Positions 33,095 through 42,594 are shown, counted from the stretch's first letter. The stretch is DNA of 64,000 nt from Ilyomonas sp964249755 (GCA_964249755.1 CAXUDB010000001.1:1674001-1738000), one strand, 5' to 3'. Program-made: numbers and translations. The notes: generated by a model from the sequence alone, not told the origin.

Positions 33095-35845
33095 ATGAAA
33101 AGAGTGCTTGCGATTGATTTGTTTTTGCTGTTTGCGGTTACCACGAACGCGCAGTTGCAGATCGCAACAGCAATGTGCAACAACAAACTCAACCCGTTGG
33201 GGATAGACATCTCTGCCATCCGTTTCAGTTGGGAGTTGGTATCAAAACAAAACAACCAAATGCAAATGGCTTACCAGTTGGTAATGGCATCAAGCAGTGA
33301 AAAATTAAATAAAGACATATATGATGTTTACAATAGCGAAACGGTAAAAAGCGACGCCAGTATTATGGTTGCCTATAAAGGTAAAGCCTTGCAAACGGCG
33401 CAAACTTATTATTGGAAAGTGCGTGTGCGGGATAAGAACAACAAGCTTTCTGTATGGAGTGAAGCACAGCAATTTACTACCGCATTGAATGCAAACGAAT
33501 GGGGAAATGCAAAATGGATTGCCTACGAAATATTGCCAGATTCAATGCTCGTAAAGCCGGAAGTAGAGGATGTTAATGGAACCGGCAACAAATGTTTACA
33601 ACGCACCACAGTACCTTATTTCAGGAAAGAGTTTGTAGAAAAAAAGCAGGTAGCAAAAGCTTTGGCGTTTGTTACTGGCGTGGGTCAATACGAGATGGAA
33701 GTAAACGGCAAAAAAGTGGGTAGCGATTTCTTGTCTCCGGGCTGGACCTATTACGATAAGACGATTTTATACAACACCTATGATATAACCAGCTTATTGA
33801 AAAAAGGCAGTAACGCAGTTGGTATCATTGCAGGCAACGGGTTTTATAACATCAATAAAGAGCGCTATGTTAAGTTTCTGGTTGCCTTTGGCGCTCCTAA
33901 AGTTATCTGCAGAATTGTGATTCGCTATACCGACGGATCTACGACAAGTATTGAATCGGACGAGAGCTGGAAAACAACGCAATCACCCATTTATTACAGC
34001 AGCATTTATGGCGGCGAAGATTATGATGCGAACAAAGAACAGCGCGGCTGGAGCATGACAAACTTTGATGCTTCATCATGGAACAATGCTTTATTGATTA
34101 CCTCTTCAACAGGAAAATTATTGCCGCAAACAGATTACCCGGTGCAGGCGATGGATACCATTAACCCCAAAAAAATACAGCAAGTTGGCGAAGGTTATTT
34201 GTATGATTTCGGGCAGAATGCATCGGGCATTGTATCCATAAAAGTAAAAGGTAAAAAAGGTGATACCATTCGCTTAACGCCGGGTGAATTAATTGATTCG
34301 GCAAACATGCCCAACCAGAACGCATCGGGCAAGCCTTATTATTTTACTTACATTTTAAAAGGCGATGGTGTTGAAACCTGGCAGCCGCGCTTTAGTTATT
34401 ATGGCTTCCGCTATGTGTGGGTGCAAGGTGCTGCACCTGTTGATAAAGCAATAAACCATCAAACACAAGTGCTGCAAATCCTTTTTTTACATACCCGGAA
34501 CAGCACATTTACAACAGGCAGTTTTCAATGCAGCAATCCATTGTTCAACCGGATTGATACGCTCATTAATTGGGCGATTAAAAGCAATTTGCAAAGCGTG
34601 GTAACCGATTGCCCGCATCGTGAAAAGCTGGGCTGGCTTGAGCAAACGTATCTCATGGGCAATTCCATTCAGTATAATTTCGACATACAATTGCTGTACG
34701 AGCAACTGGTGCACGACATGATGGACGCGCAAACAAAAGATGGTCTGGTGCCTGATATTGCGCCCGAACTCGTTGTATTTGGCGGCGGCTTTCGCGATTC
34801 GCCGGAATGGGGCAGTGCTGCTATTTTACTGCCGTGGATGTTATACAAATGGTACGGCGATGATGCCATCGTGCGTGATGCGTACCCGATGATGAAAAAG
34901 TACCTGGCTTACTTAGAAAGCAAATCTGACCATCATATTTTATCGCATGGTCTGGGAGACTGGTATGACTATGGTCCCGGCTTTCCCGGCGAAGCGCAAC
35001 TGACACCAAAAGCGGTTACCGCAACCAGCATTTATTATTACGATGCAAGGCTGTTAAGCAACATGGCAAACCTATTGGGCTTTACAAAAGATGCCGCTGG
35101 TTTTGAGCAGCAGGCGGCGGCTATAAAAATAGCTTTCAACGATAAATTTTTTAATGCAAAAAACAACGTGTACTCAACCGGCAGCCAGACAGCAATGTCA
35201 ATGCCTTATTGTGTTGGATTGGTGGAGGAAGGAAATAAAAAAGCCGTTATAAAAAATTTAGTGGACAGCATTTATGCGAATAACAAAGCGCTGACTGCAG
35301 GCGATGTCGGCTTTCATTTTTTAGTGCAGGCATTGGATGAAGGCGGTGCTTCACAACTGCTCTACGATATGAACAACCGCAATGATGTGGCCGGTTATGG
35401 TTACCAGTTAAAGAAAGGTGCAACCGCACTCACTGAGAGCTGGCAGGCATTGGCAGAAGTCAGCAACAATCATCTCATGCTTGGGCATATCATGGAATGG
35501 TTTTACAGCGGGCTTGCCGGCATTGCGCAGGAAGAAAATTCTATTGGGTATCAGCATATAAAAATCCGCCCGCAACCGGTAGGTGATATTATCTCTGCCA
35601 AAGGCAGTTTTCATTGTCCGTATGGATGGATAACAACAGATTGGAAGAAAGAGAACAAAAGCTTTTTACTTCACGTAACGATCCCGGTAAACACGACAGC
35701 CAATGTGTATTTGCCTGCAACATCTTCATCAAAAATATATAACAATGGTGTTGAGATACCGAATACAAATTTTGTTATAAAAGATAATACGGCTGTTATA
35801 CAAATTGGTTCAGGTGAGTATAAATTTGAAGTAAAGAATAAATAG
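33095..35845 (+). CDS. Second alpha-L-rhamnosidase (GH78)
   Basis: Paralog of the preceding enzyme without the discoidin insert (916 residues). The signal peptide ends near TNAQ. Conserved blocks: VNGKKVGSDFLSPGWTYYDK in the carbohydrate-binding domain, YDFGQNASGIVSI, the catalytic-barrel motif TDCPHREKLGWLEQTYLMG (about residues 502-520), GLGDWYDYGPG and the C-terminal beta-sandwich ending in GSGEYKFEV. Both enzymes keep the acidic residues of the CPHREK/GWLE block. Two related enzymes side by side suggest different linkages or aglycones. The gene lies 174 bp after its paralog. Confidence 0.93.
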   Translation: MKRVLAIDLFLLFAVTTNAQLQIATAMCNNKLNPLGIDISAIRFSWELVSKQNNQMQMAYQLVMASSSEKLNKDIYDVYNSETVKSDASIMVAYKGKALQTAQTYYWKVRVRDKNNKLSVWSEAQQFTTALNANEWGNAKWIAYEILPDSMLVKPEVEDVNGTGNKCLQRTTVPYFRKEFVEKKQVAKALAFVTGVGQYEMEVNGKKVGSDFLSPGWTYYDKTILYNTYDITSLLKKGSNAVGIIAGNGFYNINKERYVKFLVAFGAPKVICRIVIRYTDGSTTSIESDESWKTTQSPIYYSSIYGGEDYDANKEQRGWSMTNFDASSWNNALLITSSTGKLLPQTDYPVQAMDTINPKKIQQVGEGYLYDFGQNASGIVSIKVKGKKGDTIRLTPGELIDSANMPNQNASGKPYYFTYILKGDGVETWQPRFSYYGFRYVWVQGAAPVDKAINHQTQVLQILFLHTRNSTFTTGSFQCSNPLFNRIDTLINWAIKSNLQSVVTDCPHREKLGWLEQTYLMGNSIQYNFDIQLLYEQLVHDMMDAQTKDGLVPDIAPELVVFGGGFRDSPEWGSAAILLPWMLYKWYGDDAIVRDAYPMMKKYLAYLESKSDHHILSHGLGDWYDYGPGFPGEAQLTPKAVTATSIYYYDARLLSNMANLLGFTKDAAGFEQQAAAIKIAFNDKFFNAKNNVYSTGSQTAMSMPYCVGLVEEGNKKAVIKNLVDSIYANNKALTAGDVGFHFLVQALDEGGASQLLYDMNNRNDVAGYGYQLKKGATALTESWQALAEVSNNHLMLGHIMEWFYSGLAGIAQEENSIGYQHIKIRPQPVGDIISAKGSFHCPYGWITTDWKKENKSFLLHVTIPVNTTANVYLPATSSSKIYNNGVEIPNTNFVIKDNTAVIQIGSGEYKFEVKNK

Positions 35846-35850
35846 CAATT

Positions 35851-35932
35851 GAACCACAGAGACACGAAGATATAGAGGATCACAAAGAAAAAAACGCTGT
35901 GATGCTCTGTGAACTCCATGTCTTTGTGATTC
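35851..35932. repeat. Imperfect palindromic intergenic repeat
   Basis: GAACCACAGAGACACGAAG at the left end is matched, with a few substitutions, by the inverse complement of the right end (CATGTCTTTGTGATTC). The whole 82 bp can fold into one long imperfect hairpin. The ACCACAGAGACAC core resembles a repeat seen dispersed in many Bacteroidota genomes, and a partial copy lies near 51432-51470 (TCTGTGTCTTCGTGTTT). No coding capacity. Confidence 0.55.
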
Positions 35933-36140
35933 AAAAATTTACGAAAGATTCGCCGCTTGTCGGTTCAGGTTTGTTAGGGCCGGTAAGCATTCTGCAAGCC
36001 GAATAGTTCTCGTCCTGACAGGAGTGTTGGCGCGAAGCCCTATCTTGTTTTTTTGTTGATTAAAAACGTTACGTCTGCAAAAGCTTTTTCCTGTAAAAAA
36101 ATAAAGCCTGATAGCACCGGTTAACGCCATAAAAAATAGT

Positions 36141-37568
36141 ATGGATACATCTTTAACGATTGGTTTGTTTGGCGTTGGCTTAGATGCTTACTGGCAGCAG
36201 TTTGATGGTTTGAAAACAAGGCTTGAAGGTTATTTGAAAATTGTTGAACAGAAATTATCTGCTTTTTATCCTTCAATAATCAATGCTGGTCTGGTTGATA
36301 CAGTTGACAAGGCTTTTGCAACCGGTCATTTGTTTAAACAGAAAGAGGTTGACATTATTTTTCTTTACGCAACTACGTATGCGTTGTCGTCAACGGTATT
36401 GCCGGTAGTGCAACATGCAAAAGTGCCTGTTATTGTGTTGAACCTATCTCCCGAAGCAGCCATTGATTACGAAACTTTTAACGCAATGACCGACCGCACG
36501 GCAATGACAGGCGAATGGCTGGCATTTTGCTCTGCCTGCCCGATTCCCGAGATTGCCAATGTGTTTAGCAGAACCGGCATTTTGTTTCACCAGGTTACGG
36601 GTATGTTGCAGAACGATGAGGAATGCTGGAACGAAATTTCAGAATGGATAGAAGCCGCCAAAGTAAAGCACATCATGCAATACAACCGCTTGGGTTGTAT
36701 GGGTCATTATTACAGTGGCATGTTGGATATTTACACAGACCTTACCCAGCAATATGCTTCTTTCGGCGGTCACATCGAGATGCTTGAAGTGGAAGAACTG
36801 GCATCATTACGCAAAGGAGTCTGCGAAGAGGCAATGCGGGAAAGGTTACAGCTATTCTACAACGTTTTTGATATACAGGAAGACTGCGCTGCAGAAGAAT
36901 TAGAGAAAGCAGCCGTAACATCTGTTGCCTTAGACAAGCTGGTTGAGAAATACAAATTGGGTTCGCTTGCCTACTACTATAAAGGAACAGGAAATAAAGA
37001 CAATGAAGAAGCGATTGCCTCCATCATACCCGGCAATTCATTGCTGACGGCAAGGGGTATTCCTGTTGCCGGCGAATATGAAATAAAAAATGCGCAGGCG
37101 ATGAAAATTATGGACAGCTTTGGCGCAGGCGGCTCTTTCACGGAATATTATGCGATGGATTTTAAAGACGATGTGGTACTTATGGGACATGATGGTCCCG
37201 GACATATTGGTATTGCGGAAGGAAAAATAAAAATTCGCCCGCTTAAGCTGTACCACGGAAAAGTAGGCAAAGGTGTATCGGTTGAAATGAGTGTGAAGAA
37301 TGGTGCGGTTACCTTGCTGAGCGTGGTTGAAAAGAAGGGAAAAGGATTACAGTTACAGGTGGCGCAGGGCGAATCGGTTGCTGGTCCTGTTTTACAGATG
37401 GGAAATACCAACAGCCGTTATCGCTTTTCCATTGACGCCCGAAAGTTCGTGAACGACTGGAACAGTCATGGTCCTGCACATCATTGCGCAGTTGGCATCG
37501 GGCATATCAGTTCGAAGATAGAAAAGCTGGGTAAGCTGCTCGGTATGGATGTCATAAAAGTGTGCTGA
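36141..37568 (+). CDS. L-fucose / L-arabinose isomerase family protein
   Basis: A 475-residue sugar aldose-ketose isomerase-like protein. It starts at an AraA/FucI-like domain (TIGLFGVGLDAYWQQFDGLK), has the central DIIFLYATTYALSSTVLPVV and VKHIMQYNRLGCMGHYYSGM segments, a Gly-rich SFGAGGSFTEYYAMDF and a C-terminal HHCAVGIGHISSKIEKL with the metal-ligand-type His. It sits between rhamnosidases and a rhamnose symporter, and no RhaA is in the window, so L-rhamnose is a plausible substrate; that is inference. No signal peptide: it acts in the cytoplasm. Confidence 0.75.
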   Translation: MDTSLTIGLFGVGLDAYWQQFDGLKTRLEGYLKIVEQKLSAFYPSIINAGLVDTVDKAFATGHLFKQKEVDIIFLYATTYALSSTVLPVVQHAKVPVIVLNLSPEAAIDYETFNAMTDRTAMTGEWLAFCSACPIPEIANVFSRTGILFHQVTGMLQNDEECWNEISEWIEAAKVKHIMQYNRLGCMGHYYSGMLDIYTDLTQQYASFGGHIEMLEVEELASLRKGVCEEAMRERLQLFYNVFDIQEDCAAEELEKAAVTSVALDKLVEKYKLGSLAYYYKGTGNKDNEEAIASIIPGNSLLTARGIPVAGEYEIKNAQAMKIMDSFGAGGSFTEYYAMDFKDDVVLMGHDGPGHIGIAEGKIKIRPLKLYHGKVGKGVSVEMSVKNGAVTLLSVVEKKGKGLQLQVAQGESVAGPVLQMGNTNSRYRFSIDARKFVNDWNSHGPAHHCAVGIGHISSKIEKLGKLLGMDVIKVC

Positions 37569-37660
37569 TAAATTATCATCCGGACAAACAATAGGAAATG
37601 CATGTTTGATGCAGTTGATTTCTACAATCAGATTTTGCCATATTCGATAACACGATTGCT

Positions 37661-38740
37661 ATGCAGATTATTCTCGGAATCATTTTTCACTTTATTGGCG
37701 GCTTTGCTTCAGGAAGTTTTTATGTGCCTTTTAAAAAAGTAAAAGGCTGGCATTGGGAGAATTACTGGCTCATCGGCGGCTTGTTTTCATGGCTTATTAT
37801 TCCACCCATCGCTGCCTGGTTAACCATTCCCGATTTCACCGGGATCATTGCGCAAACATCGGCTGCAACGCTTGGCTGGACTTACTTTTGGGGTTTGCTC
37901 TGGGGTATTGGCGGCTTGACTTATGGGCTGGGTATGCGCTATCTTGGAATGAGTTTAGGCAACTCTGTATTGCTTGGTTTTACCTCGGTGTTTGGCGCAC
38001 TCGTTCCTGCGCTTTATTACAACTTTCATCCTGAAGCGGGCAAGACAACATTCTATGATTTGATTACTACAACGTGGGGAAGAATTGTGTTAGCCGGAAT
38101 CATCATTTGCCTGCTTGGCATTGTTATTTGCGGACGCGCCGGTGTACTGAAAGAGAAAGAATTATCTGACGAAAAAAAGAAAGAAAGCATCAAGGAATTC
38201 AACCTCCTAAAAGGATTGATTGTATGTACTATCTCGGGCATTTTAAGCGCCTGTTTTAACTATGGCATAGAAGCCGGGGCGCCCATGTCTGAGGCGGCAA
38301 ATCAGTTGTGGAAGGCAACGCATCCGCAGGCGACAACCGAATTTTTATACCAGAACAATGTCATTTATATCCTGATTTTATGGGGCGGATTAACCACCAA
38401 TTTTATCTGGTGTTTGTATTTGAATGCACGCAATAAAACGTTCGGCGATTACACTGATAAAACAACACCGCTCACAAGAAATTATTTTTTCGCGGCGCTG
38501 GCCGGCACCATCTGGTTCCTGCAATTTTTCTTTTATGGCATGGGCGAAAGTAAATTAGGCAATGGTGCCAGTAGCTGGATACTACACATGGCTTTCATTA
38601 TACTTGTTGCTAACGCATGGGGCATTGCTTTACATGAATGGAAAGGGGTGAGTGGCAAGACGCAAACAACCATTGCCATTGGCATAGCAACCATTATTGC
38701 ATCCGTAATTTTGGTAGGATATGGCAATGCACTAAAGTAA
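37661..38740 (+). CDS. rhaT: L-rhamnose/H+ symporter RhaT
   Basis: Inner membrane sugar-proton symporter of the RhaT (DMT-like) family. About ten hydrophobic helices run the length of the 359 residues, beginning with ILGIIFHFIGGFASGSFYVP and including WTYFWGLLWGIGGLTYGLGM and the late YFFAALAGTIWFLQFFFYGMG. The motif FASGSFYVPFKKVKGWHWE at the N-terminus is typical. It closes the rhamnose operon, 92 nt after the isomerase, and would carry the L-rhamnose released by the two GH78 enzymes into the cell. Confidence 0.93.
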   Translation: MQIILGIIFHFIGGFASGSFYVPFKKVKGWHWENYWLIGGLFSWLIIPPIAAWLTIPDFTGIIAQTSAATLGWTYFWGLLWGIGGLTYGLGMRYLGMSLGNSVLLGFTSVFGALVPALYYNFHPEAGKTTFYDLITTTWGRIVLAGIIICLLGIVICGRAGVLKEKELSDEKKKESIKEFNLLKGLIVCTISGILSACFNYGIEAGAPMSEAANQLWKATHPQATTEFLYQNNVIYILILWGGLTTNFIWCLYLNARNKTFGDYTDKTTPLTRNYFFAALAGTIWFLQFFFYGMGESKLGNGASSWILHMAFIILVANAWGIALHEWKGVSGKTQTTIAIGIATIIASVILVGYGNALK

Positions 38741-38899
38741 GCAAACGGCTTTTTTAGAAGGAGCTTACTTAGCATCAATTCAATTTCGCTCACCATCAAA
38801 GCAAGAGCTAAACTGTTGCTTTAATAACTAAGTTCGTCTTCTAACCTATAAATCGTCTTATAACAATGCCTGCTTCGGCTTTTATAAAAGGTAGTTCCG

Positions 38900-40180
38900 T
38901 TATCCCGCAGGTTCTTCTTTCGTTGGGCGAATAATCATACGCAAAGATTGGTCTTTGCTGAAGTAAGTTACCATCCAGTTGGTTAGTGTTTTAATGCGGT
39001 TACGCACATTAATAAGGTAAAGAACATGGATGAACAGCCACGCCAGCCAGGCAATAAAGCCTTTAAAATGAAGCTTGGGTTTTGGCAAATCAGCCACAGC
39101 TTTGTTGCGGCCAATAATGGCCATTGAACCTTTGTCAAAATACTTGAAAGGCTTAACCGGCTTGCCTTTTATCTCTGCGATAAAATTCTCTGCCAGGTGC
39201 TTGCCTTGTTGCAAAGCTACCTGTGCCACCTGCGGATGACCGCCTGGAAAACCAGGATCTGTCGTTTGCAAACAGGTATCGCCGATGGCATAAATGTTTG
39301 TTGTGTTTACTATTTTGTTATACGCGTCTACCAGCAGGCGCTTGCCGCGGCCGTAGTATTCTTTGGGCAAGCCTTCAAACACATGTGCCGTAACGCCGGC
39401 TGCCCATATCAATGTTTTGGTGGGTATAGATTCGCCGTTCGAAAGTATCACTGCATCGTTTACAAAATCATTTACATGCAGGTTTAGCTTCACAATAACA
39501 CCCATGTCGGTAAGTGCTTTGTAAGTGTCTTCCTGAGAAGCTTTGCTCATTGGACCTAATAACGCATCACCACCATCCACAATAAAGATTTTAGATTTGT
39601 CAACGTTCTCTTTCAGTTCCGGATAGTCTTTATTGATAATAAACCTGCGCATTTCGGCAAACATCCCTGAAATTTCAACGCCTGTCGGTCCACCACCCGC
39701 AATAACGATGTTGCGATATTTCACTTTGTCTTCTTCGTCCGGCATTAACGTAGCCTGTTCCAGCAGTTGTAGCAGCTTGTTGCGCATAGTGATGGCATCG
39801 CTCAATGTCTTCATGGGGATAGCATTCTTTTCAATATTAGCCATCCCGAAATAATTGGTTTCGGTGCCGGTGGCAAATACAAGAACATCATACGTCAGCT
39901 CGCCATTATCCAGCATCACCTTGTTCTCTTCGGGCACAACTTTTAATAAAGTTGCCATGCGAAGCCTTACGTTTGGATAGCGGCGCAGCAACCTGCGAAA
40001 TGGATAGCTGATGGCGGAAGGTTCTAAAAAGCCGGTTGCCACCTGGTAAAGAAGCGGCGGAAAAAAGTTGTAGTTGTTTCTATCTATCAGTGTAATGTCG
40101 AAGTTTGTATTCTTGCCTAATTTCTTAATTAAATTGGTGCCGGCAAATCCGCCGCCGACGATGACAATGTGCTTGCCCAT
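38900..40180 (-). CDS. ndh: NAD(P)/FAD-dependent oxidoreductase, type II NADH dehydrogenase (NDH-2)
   Basis: Single-subunit NADH:menaquinone oxidoreductase feeding the respiratory chain without proton pumping. FAD site near the N-terminus (VIVGGGFAGTNL), second dinucleotide site IVIAGGGPTGVEISGMFAEM (about 163-182), the late GDTCLQTTDPGFPGGHPQVA and a hydrophobic C-terminal segment (GFIAWLAWLFIHVLYLINVR) that anchors it to the membrane. Start placed at MGKHIVIVGGG; the open frame extends 15 codons further without a sensible N-terminus. Length 426. The window's menaquinone genes fit its expected quinone. Confidence 0.9.
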   Translation of the reverse strand: MGKHIVIVGGGFAGTNLIKKLGKNTNFDITLIDRNNYNFFPPLLYQVATGFLEPSAISYPFRRLLRRYPNVRLRMATLLKVVPEENKVMLDNGELTYDVLVFATGTETNYFGMANIEKNAIPMKTLSDAITMRNKLLQLLEQATLMPDEEDKVKYRNIVIAGGGPTGVEISGMFAEMRRFIINKDYPELKENVDKSKIFIVDGGDALLGPMSKASQEDTYKALTDMGVIVKLNLHVNDFVNDAVILSNGESIPTKTLIWAAGVTAHVFEGLPKEYYGRGKRLLVDAYNKIVNTTNIYAIGDTCLQTTDPGFPGGHPQVAQVALQQGKHLAENFIAEIKGKPVKPFKYFDKGSMAIIGRNKAVADLPKPKLHFKGFIAWLAWLFIHVLYLINVRNRIKTLTNWMVTYFSKDQSLRMIIRPTKEEPAG

Positions 40181-40399
40181 AGATTGTGTTTGATAAAAGA
40201 AATGAATTGCGAATGTAGCGACCAATTATAATGCCGTTGTAGGTATGTGTTTTAAGTACGACAAACGAAATGTGATAATGAGAAGAAGACTACAGTAAAC
40301 GGTAGCAAGACGATATTGCAATAATCTCGTTTTTGTTTTGCCTGTGTTTCGTCGGCTCGAGAGGTATGTTGGGTGTATTGCTTTTATTAAGATATTTCT

Positions 40400-41023
40400 T
40401 TAGCGTACAATCCAAAGCAGGATTGGCTTTTCGGAGGAATCAATCTTCTTTTCCAAAAATCCAAAAAACCGTTCCGACACCATTGGGCAACCATAACTAT
40501 TTACAATCGGATCGGGATAAGTTTCTTCGTTGGGAACAGTGTAATAGCTATGCAGAACAATGTTTCTTTCACCTGCGTTTGAATTGCTGCTGTCTAATCC
40601 CTGCAGTTTATAAGCCGTTCCGTAATTACCCTTATACTTACTGCCAATTTTGTACTTGCCAAAAGAGGAACAGCCACAGCCTTTTTCGTTAGAAAACCGG
40701 GCTGTTTGCAGAAAAGAACGGTTGCAGCAGCCATGCGCTACGAGAGCAGATTGAACAATAGAATCTGCTTTTATATCAATGATGAAAAACCGTTTCGTGC
40801 CGCTGGGCAATGAGAGGTCTGCCAGGAAGAAAAAACGGTTGTTGTAATGATGAGCGCTGCACCATTGTTTGGCAGTTTCGGCATACGGCTGCACGCGCTT
40901 CCATCCGGTAACGTGGTGCGCGTCAGGTGAAACTGTTTCAAGAAGACTTGCAGTTTTATTTTCTCCGGGATGGCTATCGTTACAGGCAATGAACAGACAG
41001 AGAAACAGAACCGGGATTTTCAC
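40400..41023 (-). CDS. YkuD_2-family L,D-transpeptidase-like lipoprotein
   Basis: A 207-residue putative murein L,D-transpeptidase catalytic-domain protein (YkuD_2 type). The signal peptide is lipoprotein-like (LCLFIAC, Cys14). The family core is clear: FSNEKGCGCSSFGKYKIG, GTAYKLQGLDSSNSNAGER, IVLHSYYTVPNEETYPDP and SYGCPMVSERFF, with the expected catalytic Cys in SYGCPMV. The family is thought to remodel peptidoglycan or tether envelope proteins. Cell-envelope location is inferred from the lipobox. It is 322 bp from its nearest same-strand upstream gene, so it has its own promoter. Confidence 0.82.
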   Translation of the reverse strand: MKIPVLFLCLFIACNDSHPGENKTASLLETVSPDAHHVTGWKRVQPYAETAKQWCSAHHYNNRFFFLADLSLPSGTKRFFIIDIKADSIVQSALVAHGCCNRSFLQTARFSNEKGCGCSSFGKYKIGSKYKGNYGTAYKLQGLDSSNSNAGERNIVLHSYYTVPNEETYPDPIVNSYGCPMVSERFFGFLEKKIDSSEKPILLWIVR

Positions 41024-41345
41024 AAGCGTTTTAGCCTAAGATGAAAGAGAAGACAGATTCCACAGATGAGTACTTATTTTATTTTGTAGGAGGCAAACAG
41101 ATGCGCGTAGGAAATAGTGCGATGAAACCCCAAGCTGTTACAATGAAGATGGGCGGCAGGCAGATGGCGCCGCGACGCGTTGCGATGTAAATGTGACACG
41201 TTGCGGAGAAGGCGCGATGCGGACTCGCAAAACCCCAACGCGTTTCCGCAAAGACCCGAGGCACATTTGCAGACCCTGCATTGTTTCATTAATAAAAAAA
41301 GGCGGCTGATGACAATATCAACCGCCTTTTTTACAGAGATACTCT
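41024..41345. other. Intergenic region, 322 bp, with degenerate GC-rich repeats and a terminator
   Basis: The stretch 41100-41282 is richer in G+C than its surroundings and contains degenerate units with CTTGGGGTTTCATCGCAC on one copy and GTTGGGGTTTTGCGAG on the other (minus strand), plus several CGCGTTGCG palindromes. Two overlapping minus-strand open frames cross it, but their low-complexity translations (WGFAS, WGFIAL) look like repeat by-products, not proteins. The terminator of the DUF1080 gene closes the right end. Confidence 0.45.
41295..41332 (-). terminator. Hairpin terminator of the DUF1080 operon
   Basis: AAAAAAGGCGG (41295-41305) pairs with CCGCCTTTTTT (41322-41332); the inner TGAT/ATCA can extend the stem. 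It lies 14 nt beyond the minus-strand stop and ends the Gfo/cytochrome/DUF1080 transcript. Confidence 0.88.
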
Positions 41346-42116
41346 TTATAATTTCTGGATTGAAATATTCCGGTACCACACTTCATTGCCATGATCCTGC
41401 AAAGCAATATGCCCTGACTTGAAGGTGCCGAAATCAGGCATGTTTTTGAACTTACTTCCGGCTACCAGCTTCTTCCAGTTGTCATCCCACAGCGTGGTAG
41501 AAAGCGTATGTGTGCCATTCAGGTAAAAGTCCAGTTTTCCATTGTCGCTCCTTACTTCTACTGCATTCCATTCGCCGGCAGGCTTTACAGTTTCCGGCGT
41601 GCTGGTAATTAAATCATACAAATCACCTGCCCGGTGCTTAATGATCTTTGCATCGGGATGACCATTGTTGTCCAGCACCTGCATTTCAAGCCCGGTGTTC
41701 CAGGTCTCTTTATATTTTGTAGTGTCCTCATGCGCAAACAAAATAATGCCACTGTTGCCATTCTTTGCAATCTTCCATTCCAGTTTCAAATCGAAATTTC
41801 CATATTCATCATTGGTAATGAGGTCGCCACCGCCTTCAGTTTGATAACCTTTATTTTCAACCGGCTTTAAATGGATGGCATTGCTGTCAACGCTCCATGC
41901 ACTGCCCGGCTTGTCTTTGCCGTAGGTATGCCATCCGGCTAAGGTTTTGCCGTCGAACAAAACAGCCGCTTTTGTATCCTGCGGTGTAGCCATTGTGTCG
42001 GTGTTACCGCTTGTTGTATCGCGCGTGGTTTTGTCTGCTACCGCATTACTTCCACCTTCGCAGGAGGCGATGGCAAAAAGAAAAGCAGCCAAAGCTGCTT
42101 TGTGTATGATTTTCAT
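41346..42116 (-). CDS. 3-keto-disaccharide hydrolase-like lipoprotein (DUF1080)
   Basis: A 256-residue lipoprotein with a concanavalin-like jelly-roll domain. The lipobox is IASC (Cys19), then a Thr-rich linker and the DUF1080 core starting at VLFDGKTLAGWHTYGKD, with GNFDLKLEWKIAKNGNSGI, GLEMQVLDNNGHPDAK, GEWNAVEVRSDNGKLDFYLNG and the closing GHIALQDHGNEVWYRNI. Some DUF1080 proteins hydrolyse 3-keto-glycosides. It is last in an operon after cytochrome c and an oxidoreductase, consistent with extracytoplasmic 3-keto-sugar breakdown. Only 6 nt separate it from the cytochrome gene. Confidence 0.88.
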   Translation of the reverse strand: MKIIHKAALAAFLFAIASCEGGSNAVADKTTRDTTSGNTDTMATPQDTKAAVLFDGKTLAGWHTYGKDKPGSAWSVDSNAIHLKPVENKGYQTEGGGDLITNDEYGNFDLKLEWKIAKNGNSGIILFAHEDTTKYKETWNTGLEMQVLDNNGHPDAKIIKHRAGDLYDLITSTPETVKPAGEWNAVEVRSDNGKLDFYLNGTHTLSTTLWDDNWKKLVAGSKFKNMPDFGTFKSGHIALQDHGNEVWYRNISIQKL

Positions 42117-42122
42117 GAATGA

Positions 42123-42557
42123 TTATTTGGTTTTTAATAGTAAAACATATTTCACCATTTGTTCGGCGTCTGCTTCCGAAACTTGTGGATGCGGTGTCAT
42201 TACAGCATTGTTGGTTTCCGAGCCCCAGTTGTGTGGTTCATTTGTTCCAACACCTGTAATGATGCGGTGCGCCAGGTAAGTAACAGCAGTATCAACGCCT
42301 GCATACTTGTTGGCCACATCCTGATACGCAGGACCCACTAATTTCTCGCTTACTTTATGACAAGTTAAACAATCGGAACCGCCTACCAGCGCCAGCCCTT
42401 TCTGATAATCCGGATTGGAACTGATGTCTCCGCCGGATGATGTAGAACTGTTGTCCGTAGAGTTGGTAGTGGTATCGGAACCGCCACCGTTAGAATTTCC
42501 GCCGCCACAGGCTGCAAATACGCAGGCAGCAGCTACAATAACCATGTATTTTTTCAT
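42123..42557 (-). CDS. Small c-type cytochrome lipoprotein
   Basis: Class I cytochrome c, 144 residues from the ATG of MKKYMVIVAAA. The signal peptide ends in a lipobox FAAC (Cys15), then a Gly/Ser/Thr-rich spacer and one haem-binding DCLTCHK motif (about residues 66-72). The distal Met ligand is probably in NAVMTPHP (about 122-129), and the C-terminal helix reads DAEQMVKYVLLLK. It probably accepts electrons from, or helps, the oxidoreductase encoded just upstream. The open frame continues 15 codons further upstream without a signal sequence. Confidence 0.9.
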   Translation of the reverse strand: MKKYMVIVAAACVFAACGGGNSNGGGSDTTTNSTDNSSTSSGGDISSNPDYQKGLALVGGSDCLTCHKVSEKLVGPAYQDVANKYAGVDTAVTYLAHRIITGVGTNEPHNWGSETNNAVMTPHPQVSEADAEQMVKYVLLLKTK

Positions 42558-42594
42558 ATTCTGTTGGTTTGTTTCTAAACAATTTTTTGTCGGT

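Noticed and set aside
35939..36130. 63-residue minus-strand open frame before the isomerase
   Set aside because: It has no signal, motif or promoter; it lies in the 5' flank of the isomerase next to a palindromic repeat and is probably repeat sequence.
41074..41379. Two overlapping minus-strand open frames of 61 and 101 residues
   Set aside because: They translate degenerate GC-rich repeats, one runs through a terminator into the DUF1080 gene, and neither has a plausible start or family.
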